From: Komarekiella delphini-convector SJRDD-AB1
Lineage (GTDB): Bacteria; Cyanobacteriota; Cyanobacteriia; Cyanobacteriales; Nostocaceae
NCBI RefSeq assembly: GCF_014831675.1
Contig: NZ_VJXY01000049.1
Coordinates: forward strand, 1 to 53,483
Direction of reading: 5' to 3'
DNA: 53,483 nt
Of this stretch, positions 34,901 through 44,404 are shown one piece after another. The notes under the pieces were generated by a model. It searched no databases. It saw nothing but the letters and a program-made list of their open reading frames with translations, and was not told the DNA's origin. How positions within the stretch are numbered: the stretch's first letter is position 1; each line of letters opens with the position of its first letter. The position numbers were made by a program, and so were the translations under genes.

Positions 34901-37900
34901 TATAGTTGCATATATTGTTTCTGGACAACAATCATTAACAACTAGTGAATTGCGTAACTTTCTCAAACAGAAGTTACCTGATTATATGATTCCAAGTGCG
35001 ATCGCCATTCTGGAAACTTTACCTTTAACCCCCAACGGTAAAGTAGATCGGCGTGCTTTACCAATTCCAGATATCGAACAGAATCGACAAATAGATTTTG
35101 TTCCACCGCGCACATCAACGGAAGAAGCGATCGCTAATATTATCGCTGCTGTTTTGGGACTCAAACAAGTAGGGATTCACGATAACTTTTTTGAATTGGG
35201 GGGACATTCCCTACTTGCGACTCAAGTAATTGCTCGATTACAACAAACCTTAAATATCGAGTTACCGTTACGCTCTTTGTTAGCATCTCCCACTGTGGCT
35301 GGATTGAGTGAAGCACTGACATCTTTTACAAAGACAGAATCTTCAGTTAATTTACCAACAATTGTCCCAAATCCACAACAGCTATATCAACCTTTTCCCC
35401 TCACCGACATTCAACAAGCTTATTGGTTAGGACGCAATGCAGCTTTTGAATTGGGTAATATTGCTGCTCATGGTTATTTAGAATTAGATTGCGATCGCCT
35501 AGATTTAACAAGGTTGAGTCAAGCTTGGCAAAAACTCATTTTGCGTCACGATATGCTGCGTGCTGTTATTTTACCAGATGGTCAACAGCAAATTCTCCCA
35601 ACAGTATCGGCTTATGAAATAGAAGTTTTGGATTTGCAAGATTTAGAGGTGATGCGCGAACAGATGTCCCATGAAGTCTTACCTGCGGATCAATGGCCTT
35701 TATTTAGGATTCGAGCTACACCTATAGATGAACAGTGTACCAGACTCCACCTGAGTTTTGATGCTTTGATTGCTGATGCTTGGAGTGTGTTTATGCTGAT
35801 GCGGGAGTGGTTACATCTATATAATAATTCTGAGTTTGTATTACCACCCTTAGAACTTTCCTTCCGCGATTATGTGCTTGGGGAATCAACTTTAAAAAAT
35901 ACATCCCAATATCAACGTTCTCAAGAATATTGGTTTAAACGACTAGATACCTTACCACCAGCACCAGAATTACCTTTAGCAAAAAATCCAAATTCCATTA
36001 CCAATCCTCGGTTTCAACGTCGCAGTTCTCAACTGTCTCCAGAACAATGGCGCAAATTACAAAATCGCGCTCACCAATTTAACTTAACTCCTTCTGGAGT
36101 TTTGCTAGCTGCTTTTGCAGAAGTCCTCAGTCAATGGAGCAAAAATCCTAAGTTTACTATTAATCTCACACTGTTTAAGCGTTTACCTTTACATCCCCAA
36201 GTCAATGAGATTGTGGGAGACTTTACATCTTTGACACTTTTGGAAGTCGATCGCTCAGTTCCTCAAAGCTTTAGCAACCACGCTCAACAATTACAGCAAC
36301 AACTGTGGCAAGATTTAGATAACGGTTATGTCAGTGGTTTGCAAGTACAGCGAGAACTTAGCCGTCAACGCCAAAGTTACCAATTTATGCCGGTGGTATT
36401 TACTAGTACCCTGGGTTTAGAATCACTTGGTCAGGATACATCAATATTAAGTCAGTTAGGCGAACTCGTTTACAGTATCAGTCAAACCCCGCAAGTTTGG
36501 TTAGATAATCAACTGAGAGAGCAAAACGGAACTTTAATATTTAACTGGGATGCGGTGGAAGAACTTTTCCCCCCAGGTTTGCTGGATGAGATGTTTGCTG
36601 CTTACTGCGATTTGCTTCAACAACTAATTACCTCAGATGCTATTTGGAGCAAGATTCAGCGAGAATTACAACAACCTACAATTGCAAATTATCCCACCGC
36701 ACCTATTTCTGAGGAAACTTTGCACAGTTTGTTTATCAAGCAAGTGCAGATCCAAGCTGATTCTCCAGCAGTCATTACCCCAGAGCGTACCCTAACTTAT
36801 CAGGAATTATACCAACACGCTCTGCAATTGGCATCTCAACTGCGAGAATTGGGAGCAACCAGCAACAATGCGATCGCCGTTGTCATGGAAAAAGGTTGGG
36901 AGCAAGTTGTCGCTGTACTAGGAATTTTAATTTCCGGTGCGGCTTATCTCCCCATCGATCCTGAATTACCAGCAGAACGACAATGGTATTTACTCACCCA
37001 AGGACAAGTTCAATTAATTGTCACTCAACCTCATCTTCACCTATCTTTACCATCAGATGTTCAACAAGTATGTGTGGAAAGTCAACTTAGAGGAGATGGG
37101 AAAGATATAAAACTAGTCCAAACTCCCGATGATTTAGCTTACATTATCTACACTTCTGGTTCGACAGGTTTACCCAAAGGCGTAGCGATCGATCATCGGG
37201 GTGCAGTAAATACAATCTTAGATATCAATCGACGCTTTGGGGTTAGATCGAGCGATCGCATCTTAGCTTTATCAGCATTAAACTTCGACCTCTCAGTTTA
37301 CGACATCTTCGGCATATTGGCGGCGGGAGGAACAATAGTTATTCCCTCAGCAGATAAAACCAAAGATCCCGCACACTGGTTAGAGTTAATAGTATCTCAG
37401 CAAATTACCCTGTGGAACTCAGTTCCAGCTTTGATGCAAATGTTGGTAGAATATCTTACCAAGCAACCAGAACAACCTTTATCTCTGCGTTTAGCTTTGT
37501 TGAGTGGAGATTGGCTACCTCTAAATTTACCAAATCAAATCCAAACATTGTGGTCAAATATCCAAGTAGTGAGTTTGGGAGGAGCAACAGAAGCTTCCAT
37601 TTGGTCAATTTACTATCCAATTACCCAAGTAGATCCTAACTGGAAAAGTATTCCCTACGGCAAACCACTCGATAATCAACAAGTATATGTATTCAATCAT
37701 AATTTGCAGCAAACTCCTGTTTGGGTGACGGGACAACTATATATTGGTGGTATCGGTTTAGCAAAAGGTTACTGGAAAGACGCAGAAAAGACAAACGCTA
37801 GCTTTATTACTCATCCAGTTACCAAAGAAAAATTATATAAAACAGGTGACTTGGGACGCTATTTACCCGATGGAAATATAGAGTTTTTGGGAAGAGAAGA

Positions 37901-39311
37901 TTTTCAAGTGAAAATCAACGGTTATCGCATTGAACTTGGTGAAATTGAAGCCATATTAAAACAGCACCCCACTGTCAAACAAGCAGTAGTCACCACAGTA
38001 GAACAAACACAACAATTAGTTGCTTATATTGTCAGCGATGCTGCGAAGCAGCCGCTACGCGATCGCCACATCACATCAACTCCCAATCTAGGAGAAGCGT
38101 ACCAACCATCTCAACAAGCAGGAGTATTAAGCGGTGTTGGAGAACGCATCGAATTTAAACTCCAGCAACCAGGAATCCGCAAATCAGAATCATCGCCAAT
38201 TACTATTCACTTACCCAAATCTGAACTTGAACAAACAGCTTATCTAGAACGCCAAAGTTACAGACAATTTCTACCGCAACAGATATCCCTAGAACAATTT
38301 AGCAAATTTCTCAACTGTCTCCAGCAAATGCAACTGGGTGATTATCCCCTCCCCAAATATCGCTATCCTTCTGCTGGGAGTCTTTATCCCGTACAAACTT
38401 ACTTATTCATCAAACCCAACAGCATCGAAACACTCCCAGCAGGAATATATTATTATCATCCCAGTGACCACAATTTAATCTTACTCCACAGCACCAACGA
38501 AATAGATAGCAGCGTTTACCTTGAGAATCAAGTACTTTTTCAACAATCCGCTTTTGCGATATATTTGATTGGGAAACTGAGTGCGATCGCACCGATGTAT
38601 GGAGAACTCGCTAGAGACTTCTGTCTTTTAGAAGCAGGACACATCGGACAATTACTCATGAACAGCGCACCAACCCAAGAAATTGGTCTTTGTCCCCTTG
38701 GTTATTTAGAATTTCCACCAATTCAAGATTTATTTAAACTAGAAGCAAATCAAGTTCTCCTTTATAGCTTTGTTGGTGGGAAAATAAATCCAAATGATTC
38801 TCAGCAATGGTCATTAGTTAAAAATCCTCAAACTGCCAAATCGAATTCTACCCAATTCCGAGAATATCTACAGCAACAACTTCCACAATACATGATACCG
38901 GCTGAATATATTCTCATTGACACCTTACCCCTAACCCCCAACGGAAAAATAGATAAAAAAGCTTTACCAAGCCCCAATCTCGCAACAGCCAAATCAGCAA
39001 GTTTAGTACCTCCGCAAACTGAAACCGAAAAAACAATCGCTGAATTTGTCCAACAACTGCTGCAAATTGAAGCAGTGGGAATACAGCATAACTTTTTTGA
39101 ATTAGGGATAGACTCTCTCAAACTGGTGCAGTTGAAGAATCACTTACAAACTCAACTCCAAGTCAACATTCCCATGCGTCAATTATTAGTGGAAACCACA
39201 AATATTCAACAACTAGCATTAGCTATTGATGAGCAATTAATTATCGTTAAAATTACACAAAAACCTTTATCTACAGGACAAGACGACGATAAAGAAATAA
39301 TCCAAGTTTAA
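31983..39311 (+). CDS. NRPS 1: dock-C-A(Orn-like)-T-Cy-A(Cys)-Ox-T
   Basis: 2442 aa from ATG 31983, set by GGAAGGAGAA; a longer GTG start at 31965 is less likely. Order: TubC-type docking domain (1-55); condensation (~60-500, HHIIIDG ~190); adenylation (~520-1035, YTSGSTGKSKG ~680) with deduced code DVGELVSIDK, close to the ornithine code DVGEIGSIDK; carrier (LGGHSL ~1073); cyclization (~1130-1570, DALIAD ~1259, no HHxxxDG); adenylation with code DLYNLSLIWK, the textbook cysteine code; an oxidase inserted in this domain (~2030-2280; YPSAGSLYPVQTY, a McbC-type flavin fold); carrier (LGIDSL ~2375). It should acylate ornithine, add Cys, cyclise to thiazoline and oxidise to thiazole. Codes were aligned by eye. 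Confidence 0.88.
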   Translation: MNLVEFLTQLSQQNIELWIDEDSKLRYRGRKEVLTSTVLNQIKQHKTEIIDLLRQGFHISKSYPLTHGQQGLWFLYKLAPTSAAYNVAFTARICSHLNIPALQQAFQKLVNRHPTLRTTFAQKDGEPFQQVHEYQEVDFENIDASDGNEDELTSQVIAAYQRPFDLEKGPLLRVNLFTYSEDNYVILLTIHHIIIDGFSLGIILDELRLLYEAENTGRVIFLPAIKYQYQDFVQWQRNTLASSVGDELWNYWREKLAGELPILKLPTDRPRPPIQSYRGASHTFELNQELTSQLREMAKAQGATLYMTLLTAFQVLLYRLSGQEDIIVGAPIEGRSQPEFAETVGFFVNMLALRVNLAGNPTFSQLLTQVRQTVLDAIAHQDYPSTLLIERSQLNRDPSLPGLFRVSFNLLKLSEIAQDYELSISDKTKTRENWGGLTLEPFVIPQQEGQNDLVFDMMETTESLIGILRYNTDLFDATTISRIASHFQTLLTGIIANSQQEIASLPLLTEAEANDLLWKWNNNQVDYPQDRVIHELFENCVKQQPNAVAVVFQEQQLTYQQLNSKANQLAHYLRSLGIGKNQLVGICVERSLEMIIALLAVLKAGGAYLPLDPAYPEERLSFMLRDSQVSILLTQQKLVASLAIEDLTVVCLDRDWEDISQESEENIVINTTPQDLAYVIYTSGSTGKSKGVAIAHRSLVNAFYAWEKAYQLQSLTSHLQMASFAFDVFSGDVIRALCSGAKLVLCPREWLLEPDKLYKLMLVEKIDSAEFVPAVLRNLVEYLQKTQQNLHFMKLLVVGSDSLYVQEYQEFQRFCGEQTRLINSYGVTEACIDSTYFELGIGKLGSGLVPIGRPFANTQVYILDRYLQLVPIGVAGELYIGGAGLAQGYLNRPDLTKEKFIPYSPHNFILYKTGDLACYLPDGNIELLGRIDDQVKIRGFRIELGEIEAVLSSHPQVQAAVVMLRELQTDNKSIVAYIVSGQQSLTTSELRNFLKQKLPDYMIPSAIAILETLPLTPNGKVDRRALPIPDIEQNRQIDFVPPRTSTEEAIANIIAAVLGLKQVGIHDNFFELGGHSLLATQVIARLQQTLNIELPLRSLLASPTVAGLSEALTSFTKTESSVNLPTIVPNPQQLYQPFPLTDIQQAYWLGRNAAFELGNIAAHGYLELDCDRLDLTRLSQAWQKLILRHDMLRAVILPDGQQQILPTVSAYEIEVLDLQDLEVMREQMSHEVLPADQWPLFRIRATPIDEQCTRLHLSFDALIADAWSVFMLMREWLHLYNNSEFVLPPLELSFRDYVLGESTLKNTSQYQRSQEYWFKRLDTLPPAPELPLAKNPNSITNPRFQRRSSQLSPEQWRKLQNRAHQFNLTPSGVLLAAFAEVLSQWSKNPKFTINLTLFKRLPLHPQVNEIVGDFTSLTLLEVDRSVPQSFSNHAQQLQQQLWQDLDNGYVSGLQVQRELSRQRQSYQFMPVVFTSTLGLESLGQDTSILSQLGELVYSISQTPQVWLDNQLREQNGTLIFNWDAVEELFPPGLLDEMFAAYCDLLQQLITSDAIWSKIQRELQQPTIANYPTAPISEETLHSLFIKQVQIQADSPAVITPERTLTYQELYQHALQLASQLRELGATSNNAIAVVMEKGWEQVVAVLGILISGAAYLPIDPELPAERQWYLLTQGQVQLIVTQPHLHLSLPSDVQQVCVESQLRGDGKDIKLVQTPDDLAYIIYTSGSTGLPKGVAIDHRGAVNTILDINRRFGVRSSDRILALSALNFDLSVYDIFGILAAGGTIVIPSADKTKDPAHWLELIVSQQITLWNSVPALMQMLVEYLTKQPEQPLSLRLALLSGDWLPLNLPNQIQTLWSNIQVVSLGGATEASIWSIYYPITQVDPNWKSIPYGKPLDNQQVYVFNHNLQQTPVWVTGQLYIGGIGLAKGYWKDAEKTNASFITHPVTKEKLYKTGDLGRYLPDGNIEFLGREDFQVKINGYRIELGEIEAILKQHPTVKQAVVTTVEQTQQLVAYIVSDAAKQPLRDRHITSTPNLGEAYQPSQQAGVLSGVGERIEFKLQQPGIRKSESSPITIHLPKSELEQTAYLERQSYRQFLPQQISLEQFSKFLNCLQQMQLGDYPLPKYRYPSAGSLYPVQTYLFIKPNSIETLPAGIYYYHPSDHNLILLHSTNEIDSSVYLENQVLFQQSAFAIYLIGKLSAIAPMYGELARDFCLLEAGHIGQLLMNSAPTQEIGLCPLGYLEFPPIQDLFKLEANQVLLYSFVGGKINPNDSQQWSLVKNPQTAKSNSTQFREYLQQQLPQYMIPAEYILIDTLPLTPNGKIDKKALPSPNLATAKSASLVPPQTETEKTIAEFVQQLLQIEAVGIQHNFFELGIDSLKLVQLKNHLQTQLQVNIPMRQLLVETTNIQQLALAIDEQLIIVKITQKPLSTGQDDDKEIIQV

Positions 39312-39654
39312 ATGTAGTATTTATGTATACTGATATTTATAGCGATTCCCAGTTATAGCTGTTTTCATCTATTTAGACCACGGTCTTATTTCTTCCTTTG
39401 CGCCTTTGTGTGAGATAAAAATAGTGTGGTTCATTTACCTGAAAATTGCTGTAAATGAGGTACAAATTTTTGAAACGCAAAGGGACGCAAAGTAAAGCAC
39501 AGAGGTACGCAGAGATTTGTACATCAGCAGACTAGGAAATGCTATAAACGAACCACAAAGAGCGCAAAGAACGCAAAGTTAAGAGAATAAAAAAGGGTTT
39601 TTGCATCATCAAGTGAATATTATTATCCGTGCCATTGGTGTTCGTTAATCAAAA
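39312..39654. repeat. Intergenic repeats between the two NRPS genes
   Basis: 343 bases with several degenerate copies of ACGCAAAG / CGCAGAG (about 39390-39600), the dispersed Nostocales spacer repeat also seen at 28345 and 31632. No gene or clear promoter is recognised; the two NRPS genes are likely on one transcript. Confidence 0.5.
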
Positions 39655-42600
39655 ATGAAGAAAAACATTATGAACAAAAACCAACTTTTAATTGAACTCG
39701 AAAAACGAGGAATCAAACTCTGGTTAGAAAATGACCTATTAAACATAGAAGCACCAAAAGGAACATTAACACCAGAACTACGCGATTCCCTCAAAGAACA
39801 TAAACCAGAAATTATCAAACTACTAAATCTCAGCAATATAAAAACAACTTCCTTACCAATCATCAAACCAAATCTTCAGCAACGTCACCAACCATTTACA
39901 CTCACCGACATCCAACAAGCACATTGGTTAGGACGCAATCAAGTATTTGAATTAAGCCATGTCAGCAACCATGTTTACATAGAATTTGAAACTAATAAAT
40001 TAGAAATATCACGCCTTGCAGCAGCTTGGCAAAAACTCATTCAACGTCATGACATGCTACGGGCGATAGTATTACCCACAGGAGAGCAACAAATCTTAGA
40101 TCAAGTTCCCGATTATCAAATTACCATCTTAGATTTACGAGAATCAGAAACCTCAAAAATCGAAACTGAATTAATAGCAATCCGCGAAAAATTATCTCAG
40201 CAAAACTTACCTTCACACCAATGGCCTTGGTTTGATATTCGAGCCAGTTATTTAAATCAACAACGAATTCGGCTGCATCTCAGCATGGATTTATTACTGA
40301 TAGATGCTGCGAGTCTTCGGATTTTATTTCACGAATGGAATCAACTTTATCAAAATATCGAATTATCATTACCACCATTAGAATTATCATTTCGAGATTA
40401 CGTCATCGCCAAACATTCTCTCCAAGACTCAGAATTAGTCAAGCGATCGCAAACTTACTGGTTCAATCGTTTAGATACTCTACCACCAGCACCGGAACTA
40501 CCCCTAGCTTTATTTCCTAGTGAATTAAAAGAGTATACATTCAAACGCTATGCTGGAAAACTAGAACCCCATATATGGCAAAAATTAAAACAGCGAGGTC
40601 AAAAAGCTGGTTTAACTCCTTCTATCATCTTGCTAACCGCTTTTGCAGAAGTTTTAACTTTGTGGAGTAAAAATCCTCACTTTACTCTCAATTTAACTGT
40701 ACTTGAACGTCTACCTCTCCATCCTCAGATAAATCAAATTATTGGAGATTTTACCAATACAAATCTCTTAGCAATAGACAATTCATCACCCAATACATTT
40801 ACAAATCTAGCTTTAAAAATACAACAACAATTACTCCAAGATTTAGACCATATTTATATTAGTGGAGTAGAAGTATTGCGGAAATTGCTTAATCAAAAGC
40901 AAACAGAATTGACCGCAGCTATGCCTATAGTATTTAGTAGTGTTTTAGGTTTAGGTACTTTTGCTCAGGGAGATTTAGAATATAACTTTTTGGGAGAGGT
41001 GGTGTATGGTATTAGCCAAACCCCGCAAGTTTCCTTAGAACATCAAGTTGCAGAACACAATGGAAGCTTAATTTTTAACTGGGATGCGGTAGAAGCACTC
41101 TTTCCTATGGGGATGTTGGATGAAATGTTTACAGTTTACTGCAATTTGCTGGAGCGTTTAGCCCAAGAAAATGAATTGTGGACAGAACCCATAGAATTAC
41201 TACCACCAGCCCAAATTTATCATCCTCATACACCAATCCCGCAAACAGCTTTACTCCACACTTTGTTTTTTAAACAAGTATCTCAACGTCCACAACAACA
41301 AGCCGTCATTAGCAGCAATCGCATTCTCACCTATCAAGAGTTAAACGATCGCGTCACTGAATTAGCACGACAACTAGGCGATCATTCTCAGGTGGCGATC
41401 GCTATCATTATGGAAAAAGGCTGGAAACAGGTTGTCGCTGCTTTAGCTATCCTTGCTGCTGGTGGGATCTATGTCCCCATCGATCCAGGATTACCAAAAG
41501 AACGTATATGGTATTGTTTACAACAAGCAAGAGTTAAACTGGTACTGACTGAAACTTGCCTTGTTCATAGTCTGGAATATCCAGAGAACATCCCAATTTT
41601 GTGTATAGATTCATTACAAACTTCACCATCTCACCAGCCATTCCAGCAAATCCCAAAACCCACAGACTTAGCCTATATCATCTACACCTCTGGTTCTACA
41701 GGAACACCTAAAGGTGTGATGATTACGCATGAAAGTGCAGTCAACACGATTTTAGACATTAACGAACGCTTTCGGATTAATTCCAGCGATCGCATCTTAG
41801 CTATTTCTGCTCTCAGCTTTGACCTCTCAGTTTACGACATCTTCGGCATCTTAGCAGCAGGAGGAACAATAGTCATTCCTGATGCTGCAAACAGTAAAGA
41901 TCCATCTCATTGGAGTGAATTAATTACCAAACACCAAATCACAATTTGGAACTCAGTTCCCGCTTTCATGCAGATGTTAATTGAGTATAATTTAAATCAT
42001 CCTCAAGTTATATTTAATACTCTCAGATTAGTTTTATTGAGTGGTGATTGGATACCCCTGAATTTACCAACTCAAATCCAAACATTATCTCCACAAGCCG
42101 AAATCATTAGTTTAGGAGGAGCAACGGAAGCCTCCATCTGGTCAATTTATTATCCAATTACCCAAGTTGACCCCAACTGGAAAAGTATTCCCTACGGCAA
42201 ACCACTTAAAAATCAATATATTTATGTGTTAAATACATCTCTGAAAAAATGTCCTGTTTGGGTGACAGGAGAGCTATATATTGGGGGAATCAGTTTAGCA
42301 AAAGGTTATTGGCAAGACGAAGAAAAGACAAACGCTAGTTTCATTACTGATCCAGTTACCAAAGAAAAATTATATAAAACAGGTGACTTGGGACGTTATT
42401 TACCCGACGGGAATATAGAATTTTTAGGAAGAGAAGATTTTCAAGTGAAAATCAATGGTTATCGCATTGAACTTGGTGAAATTGAAGCAACATTAAAACA
42501 GCATCCCACTGTTAAAGAAGTTGTAGTCACAACAGTCCCAAAAACACAACAACTAATTGCTTACATTGTTCCACAACCAGAGTCAAACATCACCACTCAA

Positions 42601-43827
42601 GAAACACGTTCTTTTCTCCAAACCAAATTACCAGCATACATGATCCCCTCTACTTTTGTGTTGCTAGCATCTTTCCCGCTCACAGCAAATGGTAAAGTGG
42701 ATCGTCAGGCGCTACCTATTCTTGAAGGTACGCAACCAGAATTAACACAAACTTTTACCCCGCCTCGTAACCAAGTAGAAGAACTATTAATTACAACTTG
42801 GACAGAATTATTTAAACTTCAGCAAATCAGCATCTATGACAACTTCTTTGCATTAGGTGGACACTCATTTTTAGCACTACAATTAATCTCCAAAATTAAT
42901 CATAAATTTCAGACCAATATACCTCTCAGTACACTTTTTCACTATCCAACGGTAGCCGAATTAGGAAATTTTCTCATCCAAAATTATCACGCTTCCTCAA
43001 CACCTATATCTTTAGTCCCCATTCAACCACAGGGAACTCAACCACCATTATTCTGTATTCATCCCACAGGGGGACAAGTAATGGTGTATCAACATCTTGC
43101 CACCTGTTTAGGAACAGATAGACCTGTATACGCTCTCCAGTCCCGCGCTCTCAACAACTCACTGGATGAGCATAATAGCATTGAAAATATGGCTGGGGAA
43201 TACGTCAAAATCATTCGCCAACATCAACCTCATGGTTCTTATCATCTCATGGGTTGGTCTATGGGTGGAGTCATTGCTGTTAGTGTTACCAAAGAATTAG
43301 AACAGCAAGGATGTAAAGTTGATTTTCTTGGACTTGTAGATGCGTTCTTATTTCCAGATAGTACACCAACTTTTACACCCGATCCTTTATATGAATTAGC
43401 ATTAGTGTTTGGTGGTACTTTTGTTGATGCTTTGATGACGCTAGATACTGTTCAACAGCAGCAACTACGAGAGCAACTCATAAGTTTAACTTGTGTTGAA
43501 CGTCTGCAATTAATGATGAATTGGGGACAATCACAAAATTTACTTTCAAAAGAATTATCAGAAGTATCAATTGAAATATTGCAAAAACAACTAGAACTAA
43601 CCGAAATTCACCAAAAACTCTTGAAAAACCACCAACCACCTCAAATCCAAGCTCAAATCTTCATCTGGTGGGCTGCACAACAACTCACACCTAAATTACC
43701 CCGTACCAACTGGAGTCAATATACTATCAACACAACTCACACAAAAATCTTAGATGGCAACCATTTTACCATCATGCTTCCCCCCTGCAATACAACACTC
43801 GCCCAGCAATTACAAGAGTACATTTAA
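39655..43827 (+). CDS. NRPS 2: dock-Cy-A(Cys)-T-TE
   Basis: 1390 aa; ATG 39670 (residue 6) is an alternative start. Order: TubC-type docking domain (~6-55), cyclization domain (~75-510, DLLLID ~210), adenylation (~525-1030, YTSGSTGTPKGV ~677) with code DLYNLSLIWK for cysteine, carrier (LGGHSF ~1067) and type I thioesterase (~1115-1385, GWSMGG ~1200, terminal His in DGNHFTIML). It lacks the oxidase seen in NRPS 1, so this ring should stay a thiazoline. Thioesterase release contrasts with the reductive release of Streptomyces and Mycobacterium isonitrile peptides. Its Cy and A domains closely resemble the second module of NRPS 1, suggesting internal duplication. Confidence 0.88.
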   Translation: MKKNIMNKNQLLIELEKRGIKLWLENDLLNIEAPKGTLTPELRDSLKEHKPEIIKLLNLSNIKTTSLPIIKPNLQQRHQPFTLTDIQQAHWLGRNQVFELSHVSNHVYIEFETNKLEISRLAAAWQKLIQRHDMLRAIVLPTGEQQILDQVPDYQITILDLRESETSKIETELIAIREKLSQQNLPSHQWPWFDIRASYLNQQRIRLHLSMDLLLIDAASLRILFHEWNQLYQNIELSLPPLELSFRDYVIAKHSLQDSELVKRSQTYWFNRLDTLPPAPELPLALFPSELKEYTFKRYAGKLEPHIWQKLKQRGQKAGLTPSIILLTAFAEVLTLWSKNPHFTLNLTVLERLPLHPQINQIIGDFTNTNLLAIDNSSPNTFTNLALKIQQQLLQDLDHIYISGVEVLRKLLNQKQTELTAAMPIVFSSVLGLGTFAQGDLEYNFLGEVVYGISQTPQVSLEHQVAEHNGSLIFNWDAVEALFPMGMLDEMFTVYCNLLERLAQENELWTEPIELLPPAQIYHPHTPIPQTALLHTLFFKQVSQRPQQQAVISSNRILTYQELNDRVTELARQLGDHSQVAIAIIMEKGWKQVVAALAILAAGGIYVPIDPGLPKERIWYCLQQARVKLVLTETCLVHSLEYPENIPILCIDSLQTSPSHQPFQQIPKPTDLAYIIYTSGSTGTPKGVMITHESAVNTILDINERFRINSSDRILAISALSFDLSVYDIFGILAAGGTIVIPDAANSKDPSHWSELITKHQITIWNSVPAFMQMLIEYNLNHPQVIFNTLRLVLLSGDWIPLNLPTQIQTLSPQAEIISLGGATEASIWSIYYPITQVDPNWKSIPYGKPLKNQYIYVLNTSLKKCPVWVTGELYIGGISLAKGYWQDEEKTNASFITDPVTKEKLYKTGDLGRYLPDGNIEFLGREDFQVKINGYRIELGEIEATLKQHPTVKEVVVTTVPKTQQLIAYIVPQPESNITTQETRSFLQTKLPAYMIPSTFVLLASFPLTANGKVDRQALPILEGTQPELTQTFTPPRNQVEELLITTWTELFKLQQISIYDNFFALGGHSFLALQLISKINHKFQTNIPLSTLFHYPTVAELGNFLIQNYHASSTPISLVPIQPQGTQPPLFCIHPTGGQVMVYQHLATCLGTDRPVYALQSRALNNSLDEHNSIENMAGEYVKIIRQHQPHGSYHLMGWSMGGVIAVSVTKELEQQGCKVDFLGLVDAFLFPDSTPTFTPDPLYELALVFGGTFVDALMTLDTVQQQQLREQLISLTCVERLQLMMNWGQSQNLLSKELSEVSIEILQKQLELTEIHQKLLKNHQPPQIQAQIFIWWAAQQLTPKLPRTNWSQYTINTTHTKILDGNHFTIMLPPCNTTLAQQLQEYI

Positions 43828-43874
43828 TTACATACCAGAAGAATTCAAACGCTTGCGTGGTAGTCATAAAGTTT

Positions 43875-43885
43875 GACAGCCTGTC
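43875..43885. promoter_or_regulatory. Putative PetR operator before petJ
   Basis: GACAGCCTGTC, a perfect GACA-N3-TGTC palindrome, overlaps a TTGACA (-35-like) hexamer about 80-90 bases before the cytochrome c6 start. This is the same pattern as the four sites at the petR/cyd promoter. Confidence 0.6.
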
Positions 43886-43963
43886 ATTTGACGATGCGAG
43901 CCATGAGAAACGAAAATTATTGGGGATATTATGCCGAATAAACTTTTGCAGAGAGAACATGGG

Positions 43964-44299
43964 ATGAAAAAAATTATTTCAGTGCTGTTACTGGGTGTAG
44001 CGATTTTCACTTTTGTCTTCAATAGTCCAGCTTTAGCAGCAGACGCAGCCAGTGGAGCCAAAGTATTTAGTGCCAATTGTGCCTCTTGTCATGCAGGTGG
44101 TAAAAACTTGGTTCAAGCCAACAAAACTTTGAAAAAAGATGCTTTAGAAAAATTTGGGATGTACTCAGCAGAAGCGATTATCGCCCAAGTTACAAATGGT
44201 AAAAACGCTATGCCTGCTTTCAAAGGTCGTTTAAAACCAAATCAAATTGAAGATGTTGCAGCATATGTGCTGGGACAAGCAGACAAGGATTGGAAATAA
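43964..44299 (+). CDS. petJ: Cytochrome c6 (cytochrome c553)
   Basis: 111 aa from ATG 43964; a longer frame from 43931 adds 11 residues before a perfect signal peptide, so is unlikely. The signal peptide ([22 protein letters not shown]) directs it to the thylakoid lumen. The heme site is CASCH ([16 protein letters not shown]) and the distal Met is in [12 protein letters not shown]; the length matches mature c6 (~86 aa). It carries electrons from cytochrome b6f to photosystem I or an oxidase and replaces copper-containing plastocyanin when copper is scarce. It lies 136 bases after the NRPS, with a putative PetR operator between them. Confidence 0.93.
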   Translation: MKKIISVLLLGVAIFTFVFNSPALAADAASGAKVFSANCASCHAGGKNLVQANKTLKKDALEKFGMYSAEAIIAQVTNGKNAMPAFKGRLKPNQIEDVAAYVLGQADKDWK

Positions 44300-44404
44300 A
44301 GTCAGAATACGAGAATAAGACTGTTGTTCTCTAGTTAAAAAATAGTAGGTAGGGTATGTGCCTTATCTACTCATTTTACTCCGCTAATAAAGTGAGATAT
44401 TATT

